A stretch of 64,000 nt of DNA. It comes from Siphonodentalium dalli. Its lineage: Eukaryota > Mollusca > Scaphopoda > Gadilida > Siphonodentaliidae. The notes beneath the pieces were generated by a model, which saw only the letters and a program-made list of their open reading frames with translations, searched no databases and was not told the DNA's origin. Positions 1-11,112 of this stretch are shown here, piece after piece. Position numbers and translations under genes: made by a program. The number at the start of each line of letters is the position of its first letter. Within the stretch, counting starts at the first letter, position 1. The stretch is taken from contig CP136069.1 of assembly GCA_032622095.1 (NCBI GenBank), forward strand, positions 2,513,462 to 2,577,461, written 5' to 3'.

Positions 1-1107
1 CTCGTCTATGCTAGCGTTCATTAATATAGATGTCAGATCTTCATATGTGGTACTTATTTTATTTTGTGTATTTGTTATGTCCGTAGAACTAGATGTTAGT
101 GGGGTTTCATTGCCATGCATTTGTGAATAAAGTTTACTCACGGCGGTTGGATCAATTCGTTCATTGAATGAGTCGCACTTTTGTTTGTCCCAATTTCGGA
201 TTACAGTTCGTCTTGTCGGTTTGTGGGTAACATTGTATCTTTTGAGTATGCGCTTGTTCGTGTTGACAATAGGTCTCGCGGTCGGATTATTGGTGCGGAT
301 TATGTTGATACCGAATGTCAAGGCTGAGTGGATGTCGGAGAACAAACAGTTATAATGGTTGACCTGGAAATTTACTATACTGTCGGTGACTTTTGGACTG
401 CATACTAGATAATCAATGACACTGTTGTTTGTCGTCGTGTATCTCGCGTTTGTATAGATGTCGTCTTTCCTGCCATTTAAAATAAGTATACCAATATCAT
501 TACAAAGTTGGGTGAATTTGGCCCCGGATGTATTTGCAGTAGTATCAGGGTTGTACCTTTTGGGGTGGGCTGATTTAACTGAGTGCTCTGTGATTAGTCT
601 TTCTGCGTGCGTACTATCATCCAGTGTGCCGGTTCTCGAATTAAAATCGCCTACTATAATGACATTATCGAATAAAATATATTTGTCCATTATTGAAATG
701 TGTGTATAATCGAAAATGTTTTCATTATGGTATTTTGATGTTTCACAGGGTACATAAACGTTTCCAATGGCGTAAGAGTGTCCTTTCTCGTTCTGGTATT
801 TGCACCAGAGAATGGTTTCACATTCGTCATTTATGAGGGTGAAATGTTCCGTGTATGCGTTTTTAATAGCTATACACAGTCCGCCTGATCTGCGTTTCAT
901 TGTCGTTTTTGATCTGTTTTTGAAGCCAAGGATATGGAAATTTGGTATTGAAATCGAGACTATATCGATGTTGTCTGTTTTTGTTTCTTGGAACATTATT
1001 ATGTCGAAGTTTGTTATATAGCTCAGGAATTCTGGATCATTTAGCCTGGATGATAGTCCACATACATTTAGGGACAGTACTTTAAGGTGGAACCCTCCCG
1101 GGCACAC
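1..1107 (-). CDS. LINE ORF2, apurinic-like endonuclease domain (partial, runs off the window start)
   Basis: An uninterrupted minus-strand frame reads from 1107 to base 1. It carries the hallmarks of the EEP endonuclease of non-LTR retrotransposons: an N-terminal LSLNVCGLSS block (about 1040-1075), QETK (about 980-991), SGGLCIAIK, GDFNSRTG (about 628-651), SVIDYLV (about 402-422) and SDIHSAL (about 319-339). In this family the domain nicks target DNA to prime reverse transcription. The reverse transcriptase must lie left of the window. No good ATG lies near the domain start; the same frame continues upstream of a TAG at 1108-1110. The clade cannot be named from this piece. The frame is open throughout, so the copy may be fairly young. 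Confidence 0.85.
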   Translation of the reverse strand, partial: MCPGGFHLKVLSLNVCGLSSRLNDPEFLSYITNFDIIMFQETKTDNIDIVSISIPNFHILGFKNRSKTTMKRRSGGLCIAIKNAYTEHFTLINDECETILWCKYQNEKGHSYAIGNVYVPCETSKYHNENIFDYTHISIMDKYILFDNVIIVGDFNSRTGTLDDSTHAERLITEHSVKSAHPKRYNPDTTANTSGAKFTQLCNDIGILILNGRKDDIYTNARYTTTNNSVIDYLVCSPKVTDSIVNFQVNHYNCLFSDIHSALTFGINIIRTNNPTARPIVNTNKRILKRYNVTHKPTRRTVIRNWDKQKCDSFNERIDPTAVSKLYSQMHGNETPLTSSSTDITNTQNKISTTYEDLTSILMNASIDE

Positions 1108-1332
1108 CTACCCCGAGTCAGCCTGCTGCCTGTCACCCAACGGTTGATCTATATCAATCTGGTTATCAGGCAGAGGGTTGCCTCCCGGGTCAGGATGTGT
1201 CCGTGTTGGCTCCGTCAGCGCGGGGTCCGCTTGGGTACGATTGGGAGGGGGAGGGTGTTGGGGTGATGGAAAGCGAGGCTGTCCAGAGGGGGTGTTGTGT
1301 GGAGGTATATTTGTGACTGCTTTATTCTTCAT
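1108..1332 (-). pseudogene. Proline-rich upstream frame of the LINE ORF2, closed by TAG
   Basis: A 74-codon proline-rich frame begins with ATG at 1332 and ends at a TAG (1108-1110) directly in frame with the endonuclease domain that follows. It could be the N-terminal linker of ORF2 cut off by one nonsense mutation, or the 3' end of ORF1 with ORF2 starting just afterwards. Low complexity (many P, T, D, Q) makes homology uncertain. The opposite strand is also open here; I treat that as a shadow. Confidence 0.4.
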
Positions 1333-1760
1333 TATAATATATGGGGGTATGACACTAGATTATGTAATTAAAAATCTAACTCCACATTATAATACAAATG
1401 AAGCCTCCTCCCATGGAGCCAAGACAATAAGCTGTTTGATGATTGGAGTTTTGTCAGAAATTATTAATTATTCTAGCAGTTCTTGGTTCAGAAAGGGACA
1501 ACAAAGAACATAATATTTTCAATCTCCCAAATGTATTTATAATCCATTGTTTTTTTCATCTCTTAATAATTGCTCAGATTCCGCAAACAATGAAGATGAT
1601 GTGGAATTCAAGATTTTTAGCCAGATAGATCCAGAGAAAAACTTAGTTGAAAATTTCTTGCCATATTGGGCTGTATTTATGCATTTCCATCTAAAAGCAT
1701 ATTGATTTAGGTCTACGCTTATGTTGGTTTGTGGGCCGATCTCTGCATGAGCTACACATA
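1333..1760. other. AT-rich stretch without recognised gene
   Basis: This lies between the LINE and the foldback element. A 92-codon minus-strand frame (1537-1815) exists, but it resembles no family I know and runs into the foldback arm. No other structure was seen. Confidence 0.3.
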
Positions 1761-1762
1761 TA

Positions 1763-3225
1763 GTGCAGCGGCCAAATCGAAAAAGAGCTCTAGTTTTCGA
1801 GTTACCCCTACCCACGGTAGAACAAGTTAAAACTAACTTTATTTAAAGGAGAAATATATACTCTTTACGAAAATCATAGTGAAAAGTAACGGAATTGGTG
1901 GTGGCTATTCTCAAATTGACGATGAACGATACCCACCAGTGACTTTTCCCAGAAATTAACGATTTTGGTAAAGTGAGCCCTGCGGCTATGTCCTAAGTTA
2001 TTTGCCCACATTATTGGTGTTGAAATGACTACAGCATACCATATTTGTACCTGATATGCAAGAAGTGTTGGTTAATTTGGATTTTCGTGCCATTTGGAGC
2101 CGAAACATTTATTTTTTATTGAAAAATCACTCTTTTTCAAAATAATTATATTTTTCGAACATTATCATTCAAACGTATATTGCAATAATATTGAAATATT
2201 TAGTCCATATGGTGTAGTAGTTATCTGTCAAGCATATGAAGAAAGAAGTTAACAAAAACTTTGAACGGTTTGCGAGATATTGGATTTTAGCTACCCCTCC
2301 CCCAAACACGTTTTTGGTCGAAAAAAATACATATTTTTGATAATGTCATTACAAACATTTTTGAATTGATCTGAATGGGAACCAATATGAAACTCCAGAT
2401 AACTACTGAGCTGAGCCATATGAATTATATAGTTGGTCACGTATTGTTTATAACAAAGGTTTTAGTACTTAACATCGATGTTAATGCATGCAAAATTAAC
2501 TGTTATCAATAAAATAATTGTTGTTGTTGTAACTGGGGGTCTGAAGGCATGAACACATCTGTAATCGATTAAACGGCATCTCTGGACAACACTTTCAGTA
2601 CAAGATTCATATTGGGTCCCATTCAGATCAATTCGAAAATGTTTGTAATGTCATTATCAAAAATATGTATTTTTTTCGACCATGAACGTGTTTGGGGGAG
2701 GGGTAGCTAAAATCCAATATCTCGCAAACCGTTCAAAGTTTTTGTTAACTTCTTTCTTCATATGCTTGACAGATAACTACTACACCATATGGACTAAATA
2801 TTTCAATATTATTGCAATATCCGTTTGAATGATAATGTTCCAAAAATATAATTTCTTTGAAAAAGAGCTATTTTACAACAAAAAATAAATGTTTCGGCTC
2901 CAAATGGCACGAAAATCCAAATTAACCAACACTTCTTGTATATCAGGTACAGATATGGTATGCTGTAGTCATTTTAACGCCTACAATGTGGGCTAATAAC
3001 TTAGGACATAGCCGCAGGGCTCACTTTACCAAAATCGTTAATTTCTGGGAAAAGTCACTGGTGGGTATCGTTCATCGTCGATTTCAGAATAGCCACCACC
3101 AATTCCGTTATTTTTCACTATCATTTTCGTCTACAGTATATATTTCTCCTTTAAAAAAAGTTGGTTTTAACTTGTTCTACCGTGGGTATGGGTACCCGAC
3201 CACTTTTGGCGTTTGGCCGCTGTAC
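1763..3225. mobile_element. Foldback element with ~0.62-kb inverted arms
   Basis: The left arm (1763-2392) and right arm (2605-3225) are imperfect inverted copies separated by about 210 bp with no ORF. The ends read GTGCAGCGGCCAAA on the left and, on the complementary strand, GTACAGCGGCCAAA on the right. Both are flanked by TA (1761-1762, 3226-3227), which fits a TA target duplication. The arms differ by scattered substitutions and small indels, so they are not freshly copied. No transposase is encoded, so it is a non-autonomous foldback or large MITE. Confidence 0.8.
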
Positions 3226-3234
3226 TAATATAAT

Positions 3235-3756
3235 AATAGAATGCTTTGACCTTGTAAGCCTTGCATTCTACTATATATGGGAGGCTCCCATGTGACTCGC
3301 ATAAAAATAGAATGCACTAGCCTAATAATATTTACATTGACCTTGTAAGCCAAGCATTCTCTTATATATTTGAGTCTCCCATATGGAGACTCGCATATAT
3401 AATGGAATGCTTTGGCCTAACACCTTGACATTGTAAGCCATGCATTCTATATATATGTGAGGCATTTCAAACAATATTTACATGTTACATTGAACGTGTA
3501 AACCAGTGCATTCTCTTATATATGCGAGGCTCCCTATGGGAGACTCGCATATATAATAGAATGCATGGCCAAACAATATTTACATTGACATTGTAAGCCA
3601 GTGCATTCTCTTATATATGCCAGGCTCCCATATGGAGACTCACATATATAATGGAACGCATTGGCCTAACATTATTTACAATGACATTGAAAGACAGTGC
3701 ATTCTCTTATATATGCGAAGTAACCTATGGGAGCCTTACATATATAAGAGAAAGCA
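3235..3756. repeat. Palindromic satellite (~96-bp unit), left block
   Basis: Head-to-tail units of about 96 bp consist of a linker resembling AACAATATTTACATTGACCT and a near-perfect hairpin. The hairpin stem is GCATTCTCTTATATATGCGA and its inner stem is GGCTCCC/GGGAGAC around a central TA. Units differ by point changes; some stems end TAATAGAATGC instead of TAAGAGAATGC. The outer stem is the same as that of the TTAA-flanked MITE found elsewhere in the window. Confidence 0.9.
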
Positions 3757-4404
3757 CTCTCGATCCATGCTAACCTTAGATTGCCACCCTGATAACTCCT
3801 CGACTTGATCCTTTAGCGATATCATCTCTCGATCCATGCTTACCTTAGATTGCCACCCTGATAACTCCTCGACTTGATCCTTTAGTGATATCATCTCTCG
3901 ATCCATGCTTACCTTAGATTACCACCCTGATAACTCCTCGACTTGATCCTTTAGCGATATCATCTCTCGATCCATACTAACCTTAGATTGCCACCCTGAT
4001 AACTCCTCGACTTGATCCTTTAGCGATATCATCTCTCGATCCATACTTACCTTAGATTGCCACCCTGATAACTCCTCGACTTGATCCTTTAGCGATATCA
4101 TCTCTCGATCCATACTTACCTTAGATTGCCACCCTGGTAACTCCTCGACTTGATCCTTTAGCGATATCATCTCTCGATCCATACTTACCTTAGATTGCCA
4201 CCCTGATAACTCCTCGACTTGATCCTTTAGCGATATCATCTCTCGATCCATACTTACCTTAGATTGCCACCCTGATAACTCCTCGACTTGATCCTTTAGT
4301 GATATCATCTCTCGATCCATACTTACCTTAGATTGTCACCCTGATAACTCCTCGACTTGATCCTTTAGTGATATCATCTCTCGATCCATGGTTACCTTAG
4401 ATTG
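3757..4404 (-). repeat. 69-bp coding-like minisatellite (23-residue coiled-coil repeat)
   Basis: Nine full 69-bp units start at 3757, 3826, 3895 and so on, followed by a partial unit. Because 69 is divisible by three, the minus strand reads as a 23-residue repeat (MDREMISLKDQVEELSGWQS then KVS), rich in charged and heptad-like positions. The frame stays open over 3919-4320; one unit has CAA to TAA (the stop at 3919-3921). It interrupts the palindromic satellite on both sides. It may be a captured exon fragment of a coiled-coil gene or a repeat that happens to be open; no gene context is visible. Confidence 0.85.
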
Positions 4405-5990
4405 CAAACAACATTTACATTGACCTTGTAAGACAGTTCATTCTCACATATATTTGAGTCTCCCATATGGAGACCTGCATATATAAGAGAATGCATTGGC
4501 CTAACAATATTTACACTGACCTTGTAAGCCAGTGCATTCTCTTATATACCCCATAGAGAGCCTCAAATATATAAGAGAATGCATTGGCCTAACAATATTT
4601 ACATTGACATTGTAAGAGAGTGCATTCTCTTATATATTTGAGTCTCCCATATGGAGACCTGCATATATAATAGAATGCATTGGCCTAACAATATTTACAT
4701 GTTACATTGACCTTGTAAACCAGTGCATTCTCTTAGATATGCGAGGCTCCCTATGGGAGACCATGTAGGCCAGTAAATGCTCTTATATATGCGAGGCTCC
4801 CTATGGGAGACTCACATATACAATATAATACATTGACCTCATTGACCTGTTGACCTAACAATATTTACATTGACATTTTAAGCCATTGCATTCTCTTATA
4901 TATGCGGGGCTTCCATATGGAGACTCACATATATAATGGAACGCATTGGCCTAACATTATTTACCTTGACATTGTAAGCCAGTGCATTCTCTTATATATG
5001 TGAGGCTCCCTCTGGGAGACCTTGTAAGCCAGTAAATTCTCTTATATATACGAGGCTCCTTTTTGGAGACTCACATACCGTATACAATATAATGCATTGG
5101 CCTAACAATATTTACATTGACCTTGTAAGCCAGAGCATTCTCTTATATATTTGAGTCTCCCATATGGAAACTCGCATATATAATAGAATGCTTTGCCCTA
5201 ACAATAATTACATTGACCTTGTAAGCCAGTGCATTCTCTTATATATGCGAAGCTCCCTATGGAAAACTCGCATATATAAGAGAATGCATTACCTAACAAT
5301 ATTTTAAATTGACCTTGTTAGTCAGCAATCATGCAAGGCTCCCTATGGGAGACTCACATATACAATAGAATGCATTGGCCTAACACTATTTACATTGACC
5401 TTGTATTCTCTTATATATGCGAGGCGCCATATGGGAGATTCACATATACAAGAGACTTCATTGGCCTAACAATATTTACATTGACCTTGTAAGCCAGGTC
5501 ATTCTCTTATATATACGGGGCTTCCATATGGAGAATCGCATATATAATGGAATGCATTGGCCTAACAGTATTTACCTTGACAGTGTAAGCCAGTGCATTC
5601 TCTTATATATGTGAGGCTCCCTATGGGAGACCTTGTAAGCCAGTATATTTTCTTATATATGCGAGGCTCCCTATGGGAGACTCACATATACAATAGAATG
5701 TATTGGCCTAACAATTGACCTTGTAAGTCAGTGCATTCTCTTATATATTTGAGTCTCCCATATGGAGCCTCGAATATATAATAGAATGCATTGACCTAAC
5801 AATATTTAAATTGACCTTGTAAGCAAGCAATCTCTCTTATATATTTGAGGATGAATTGGACTAACAATATGTACATTGACCTGGTCAGCGAGACCATTCT
5901 CTTATATGCAAGGCTCCCAGTGAAAGCCATGCATTCTCTCCCTATGGGAGACTCGCATATAAAATAAAATGCATGGCACAGGGTTTTTAA
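4405..5990. repeat. Palindromic satellite (~96-bp unit), right block
   Basis: This continues the hairpin satellite seen left of the minisatellite, about 16 further units. Several carry internal deletions or doubled inner stems (for example near 4745-4830, 5010-5080 and 5610-5690, where GGGAGACC runs straight into the next linker). Near 5905-5990 the array degenerates and joins a sequence containing the phrase GGCACAGGG. Confidence 0.9.
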
Positions 5991-6067
5991 TGCTGCACCA
6001 GCGCAACTCCCGTCATCAGTGGGTTAAAATCATAAAACTTAGCCACATTTAACTACTGTATATCTAA

Positions 6068-6306
6068 GTTTTTTACCCTGTGCCAATGCATTCTCTTATA
6101 TATGCGAGTGCAAGAATGTAAGATTTTTTTTTTAAATGGTAAAAAAATAAACAATTGTTAAAGAATTTTGTAATGATAAAAATATGTCATTCTTTAACAA
6201 TTTTAAATTAAAAAAATTCTTACATTTTAATAACAATTATAAAAAATAATATGGATTGTTAGGCCTATGGTCGACTCGCATATATAAGAGAATGCATTGG
6301 CACAGG
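6068..6306. repeat. Hairpin module split by an AT-rich inverted repeat
   Basis: The left half of the hairpin (CCCTGTGCCAATGCATTCTC ... GCGAG, 6068-6108) and the right half (CCTATGGTCGACTCGC ... CACAGGG, 6263-6306) are separated by about 155 bp. That insert is itself a loose inverted repeat, with AAGAATGTAAG near 6111 and CTTACATTTTAA near 6220. The insert resembles the AT-rich spacer of the piggyBac-like MITE. Confidence 0.7.
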
Positions 6307-6570
6307 GTAAAAAAAACTGTAAAACAGGCCGCCTAAAGTACATGTATATGTATAATTAATGTTGACTTCTTTTCGGTCCAAATGGATAATATATCCATCA
6401 CTGAATGTTATATTATCTGACAGCTGTACCTAAACATATAAACATATAAACATATATTGTGACTATTGGGCCTGGTTATCGCAGGGCAGTTGACTGAAAA
6501 TAAATTGTTATAGTTGAATAATGTTAAATAGCCAAAGGGTACAATTTGGTAATTAGATAAGTGTCATGTA

Positions 6571-6710
6571 CAGTAATGCCCTAAGTAATCGACCCCTTAA
6601 CCACTGCAGAATTTCCGATGAATGGCAACAAGCCATATTTCCGACTAAATCCTGAAAAGTTACCCATAATTCTGCAGTGGTTAAGGAGTCGATTACTTAG
6701 GGCATTACTG
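6571..6710. mobile_element. TA-flanked palindromic MITE (pogo/Tc1-mariner-like), full copy
   Basis: The 140-bp element is almost entirely palindromic. It begins CAGTAATGCCCTAAGTAATC and ends with the inverse, and is flanked by TA (6569-6570 and 6711-6712). Other copies or halves lie at 17857-17975, 28075-28237, 30542-30747, 33493-33597, 42693-42795 and 51800-51957. TA flanks and CAGT termini suit pogo/Tc1-mariner mobilisation; that assignment is inference. Confidence 0.8.
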
Positions 6711-6712
6711 TA

Positions 6713-7286
6713 TGTTGCATACAGAATATATTGGTTTAAACAATATTTTATTTCTTCCCAAAATTATATAATTATAAAACATGACGCACGAATAGAAGGC
6801 TAGAAGGGAGGAAGAGGATTTGACAACAAACATCAGATGCTTATATAGAGCCATCTCCTCAGACAGGAATAGATTACATATAGTGGTCAGTGAGAAGTGG
6901 AAGTCAAGATTAAGTGAGAGGAAGAGATACAGAGCATGATAAGAAGATTAATGAACTGATGGATTAGAGTTGGGTGAGAAGTTGAGAACAGAGGGGAAAA
7001 AAGCACATATATTTACAATGATCACTACCCTTATGCATGTTATTGTTTTACATAGGAAAATTTAAAACTATTTGTGTCGAGTGGAGTCAATAGTTTGCCA
7101 GTACCTTAATATGGCTTTTTTATAATTTTATTTATTTGTTTTTGGATCGAGTTATTGAAATTATTGCTACGTTGTTAGCTATATACATGTATATGATTTA
7201 TTGCTATATCATTTTTTGTTTGTGTGTCTGAAGACTATCAAATTCGAGCAGCTACTTATTGTGAATATCAGAAATACAATTGGCGA
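6713..7286. other. No gene seen
   Basis: AT-rich, with purine-rich patches (GAAGAGG, GAGAGG near 6810-6990). No coding signal or repeat module was recognised here. Confidence 0.3.
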
Positions 7287-7870
7287 CTAACGAAATCGAT
7301 TGCTTGTTAGTATAAATGTTTGAGTTGCCTCAAATATGGCATTATTAAGTCTTTTGGGAAATGAAATAGATCCCTTAAGTAAAATATCAGATCTCCACAA
7401 ATTTTGTGCTAGTACTGAGAAAATTTCTATTCGTATTGTCGAGTATCTGGGACAATATAGTAAGAAGTGGTCGGCAGTCTCGACTTCCCCACATGAGCAT
7501 TTATCAGATTCGTTTAAATGGTTGCGACTGAGATCATCATTGAGGTTACTGCATCCTAGTCGAAGTTGCGTGTGAATTAACTGGGCTTTGCGGCATTTGC
7601 TATAGCTATAATGGCGAACATTCTTTTGTCTTAGGCGCAGATTGGTATTCAATTTGTATTTGAAATTTTCTAGAGTTTCTGAGTTTTTCAGGTGATCAGA
7701 TAATTTATTCCACTGGCGTGTTGTCGCGGGCAAGAATGATCGTTGATATGATGATGTGTCCGAAAAAGGGGGTCTTAAGTCAGTTCTCCGAAAGTCATTA
7801 CGCCACCGTAGTGTGGTGTTTATTGCTTTTGGTTTTTTTGTATCGCATGGGCGATCGATAATTCACTGGG
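7287..7870 (-). pseudogene. LINE ORF2 C-terminal fragment (zinc-knuckle tail)
   Basis: The minus-strand frame from about 7870 to the stop at 7287 reads through the typical end of a LINE ORF2: a FLPATTRQWNKLSD block and then a Cys/His cluster CSCGEVETADHFLLYCP (C-x-C...H...C), the region after the reverse transcriptase thought to bind RNA. It is open from about 7870; before that a TGA interrupts the frame. The reverse transcriptase itself is absent, so this is a 5'-truncated, dead copy. Confidence 0.75.
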
Positions 7871-7994
7871 TGATTGTACATTCGGCAAACCTCGTCAGAT
7901 TCCGTCACCGTTTCATCGTACCGATAATTACGAGAGTACAACTAAGATTGGCACATGTGTTTACGTCACCGGTGTAATTGTGGGGACATGCTTC

Positions 7995-8790
7995 TATTAT
8001 GAAGGTTTGCTATCCCGAAGGTCCGCTATTCCGAAGGTTCTCTATTCCGAAGGTTTTTGTTATTTTTAGGTTAATTCTATATTTTAAAGTATTGAGACTA
8101 ATTTGAGAGGGTTCATTTTCACAAAGATTCTTTATATGGAGTGTGCGCTCACATCCGAACTGATCATGCGCGCACACCGATACAGATACAGGAGGAAATA
8201 ACTTAACTTAGAACATTAAATGTGATTTTGTTTTGTTTTCGCTGGTTTTCTTGAGATTTTATGTCATTACGTGGGCCCATACCTTTGAATTCTTGGCATA
8301 TACTATGAATGTTGTGGTATATATGGACCCTCCCGCATTGGGACATGACATAGGTTCAGTTGACTTAAGTGGTGTTCTGTGTGTGCTCCAATTTGGAGTT
8401 CATTATTTTAAGGGCCAAGTTTAGAATTTTATGGGTCCATACCTTTGAACTCTGGGCATATAATATGAATATTGGGGGCATGGCTCTATTCCGAAGGTTC
8501 ACTATCCCGAAGGTCCACTATTCCGAAATTTCTCTGAATGTTCGCTATTCCGAAGGTTCACCAATCCGAAGGTTCGTTATTCCGAAGGTTCTGTGTTCCA
8601 AAGATTTTTTTTATTTTAAGGTTAATTCTATATTCTAAAGTAACGAGAGGGTTCATTATCACGAAGATTCTTTTTATGAAGGAAATAACGTAAAACATTA
8701 AATGTGATTTTGTTTTGTTTTCGAGGGTTTTCTTGAGTTTAATGTCATTACGTATGACCTTATTTCTCATTACATATTCACGCCAAGGAG
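7995..8790. repeat. Duplicated ~0.3-kb segment with TATTCCGAAGGTTC motifs
   Basis: Clusters of a short motif close to CTATTCCGAAGGTTC lie at 8010-8060 and 8490-8600. Each is followed by the same ~190-bp AT-rich tract (GGTTAATTCTATATT ... GTGATTTTGTTTTGTTTTCG ... GTCATTACG). The second copy is diverged and shorter. No coding content. Confidence 0.75.
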
Positions 8791-8799
8791 CCCACACAT

Positions 8800-9180
8800 T
8801 TGCTATGTTACGATGCGATTTAATGTGATTATGTGTGACCTAATATCTCAATAATCTGAGGCAAGAGTACGCCTGCTAAAGGCGAATTATAACAGTTGGG
8901 GGTATAACGCTCAATACATACTGGAGGCTATAACAAACTGCGCAGTAGAATATCGCTGAATGGACGAGTATGAGATGAGCCTAAATGCAATTGTGACTTT
9001 GTTTAAAGGCCCACTTAATTTTCGAGTCATTAATTTTTTATAGTATATACGGTTTTAATAACAATTTATGCCATAAAATTTGAATAAACTACTATAATTC
9101 ATCACCATTTGAAAGGCAGAATACTTCTATCTCCTAGTTTGAAACACCTTCAAAATACCGCGTCGTATATCTAGCAATTA
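8800..9180. other. No gene seen
   Basis: AT-rich unique-looking sequence with no supported ORF, tandem array or inverted repeat. Confidence 0.3.
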
Positions 9181-9184
9181 GCAA

Positions 9185-9740
9185 CCAACATGTCCTCCTC
9201 GGCTTTCCATAGATTTCAACGTAATTTGATACCTATGGGTATTTGTGTCCGGGAAGTGTTTTGAACGGGTCAAATCGTGACCCCGACCTGACCTTGACCT
9301 TTAAAACTGTCAATGCAAGGTCAATTTGGGTAAAACGGACAAATTTCGGCGAAATTTGATACTAGGGATACTTTGGTCTGAGGAGAGTTTTGAACGGGTC
9401 AAATCGTGACCTCGGCCTGACCTTGACCTTCAATATGGCCAATCAAAGGTCAACTCGGATAAAACGGATAGATTTCGACGAAATTTGATACCTATGGGTA
9501 CTTTTGTCGGGGGGGGGGGGGGGTGTTTTGGACGGGTCAAATCATGACTCTGACCTTACCTTGACCTTCAAAATTGTTAATTAAAGGTCAAGTTGGGTAA
9601 AACGGACGGATTTCGACGAAATTTGATACCTATGGGTAGTTTTCTACGGGTGGGGGTGTTTTGGACTGGACAAATCATGACCCTGACCTGACCTTGACTT
9701 TCGAAATAGTCAATTGAAGGTCAAATCGCACCTTTCATCG
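9185..9740. repeat. Imperfect ~125-bp tandem repeat
   Basis: About four diverged units share TTTCGACGAAATTTGATACC, then TATGGGTA, a G-run, TTTTGGACGGGTCAAAT, then TGACCTTGACCTTCAAAAT. A G13-like run occurs near 9511. Related units recur at 24790-25020. Non-coding. Confidence 0.8.
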
Positions 9741-9892
9741 GAAAGCAGATGTGAAACAGCCCGGGTGAAGTCGGGCCTATCAGCTTGTGTAATAAAGAAG
9801 ACAGTTTGATGAAAGTAATGTATGCCACGAGAAACGGGAAAACTTGAAATATGGAAGTACGCAAATTTCCCGCATAAAATTTGAAAGCTAGT

Positions 9893-10680
9893 TTATAGAA
9901 TAATTGTATTATTATTTATATTTATGGCTAATAATACGATCTTGGTGGCGTTACCATTTCTGACTATGGTTTTCTTGTATATGTCAGCCCATGGGTGTTT
10001 ATGATTAACAGTGTTGTAAAGATATGCTGGCGAATTGCGATAGAACATCTTATAGAATTGATGTAGTTCTCCTTTCACTTAACATTTCCCAACCAAGGTC
10101 TGCCAATATATTAATGCTGTTTATGCTTCTAGTTCCTCCCGTTGCTATTCTAGCAGCTTCAAATTGGATTTTTCTGTTAGATCACTTTCTGCTTGCGTGC
10201 AGTTGTCCCATACGGGTGAGGCATATTCCAAGACTGGTCTTATATAAGCAAAATATATTCTCTCTATATTCATACGGTCCAGGTAGTATTTAAATTTTCT
10301 TAGGTGGTTCACTCGTTTCCAGGCCCTGTCTATAATGTCACTTATATGAGCATCCCATGAGCCATGATTGTTAAACATTACCTCATTTACGTCCTCGTTC
10401 AACATATGGAGTCGGGGATGATCAGGGGGGTCAGTTTTACGCGATATCAAGAGGGTCTCAGTTTTTGTCGGGTTAAATTTCACAAGCCATTCTTGTGACC
10501 AGGGTGCCAATCGTTCAATATCACCGTTTATTAATTCGGCCGCCAATGTAGGGTCTTCAACTGTTAAAAATATGGATGTATCATCTGCAAACAAGCGTAT
10601 GTGACCGTTAACATTTTGCGTTATATCATTAATGTAGATAAGAAAAAAGAATATATTGTATGTCCGCAACCTACAAATAG
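9893..10680 (-). pseudogene. LINE reverse transcriptase, C-terminal half, frameshifted
   Basis: The minus strand encodes the end of a LINE reverse transcriptase: YINDI, then the catalytic-type motif RLFADDTSIF (about 10562-10594), LAPWSQEWLVKFNPTKTETL, and a thumb/tail region to 10145. The tail continues in other frames down to 9893 (for example ELHQFYKMFYRNSPAYL), so at least two frameshifts and stops have broken it. At its 5' side (about 10680) the sequence switches to palindromic repeat family B, which either truncated it or inserted into it. Confidence 0.8.
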
Positions 10681-11112
10681 TGTGTCTGTCATTTGCATAA
10701 TGATGTCCCCAGAGGGTGAGTTTAGTGATACTAGCCAACACAGCGGGCTCGCATCACCAAATTCACCCTCCGGGGACCTCATTCTGCTTATGCATCATCT
10801 TCTGGAAAGTATCTATAGTCTCAAATTAACATTGTTTTTAGTTACTTTTTCCCTTGTAAGTTTCTACATGTACATGTATATCCCCTAATTTGCGGAAGAT
10901 AAAATGCATAACCGAGGTTACTAATGGGTGAACATCATCAACTTCAACTGGGGAACTTCAATCTGATCCCAGGTTTCCCGTGGCAGTTGAGACCAAAGAA
11001 GAATGAGGTTCCCATGGGTGAATTTGGTTATGATAGCCTAATGGATATCGTCACTAAATTCACCCTCTGGGGACCTCATTCTCCAAATGACAGACACACT
11101 ATTTGCTGGCTT
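10680..11112. repeat. Palindromic repeat family B, degenerate long copy
   Basis: Two palindromic blocks (10680-10795 and 11000-11112), each containing GAGGTCCCCAGAGGGTGA or its inverse, flank an internal segment (TTTCTACATGTACATG ... CCCCTAATTTGC ... AACTTCAACTGGGGAACTTC). The outer ends match TGTGTCTGTCATTTGC and its inverse. This is the longer form of the element, with two palindromes separated by a ~200-300-bp core. Confidence 0.75.
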
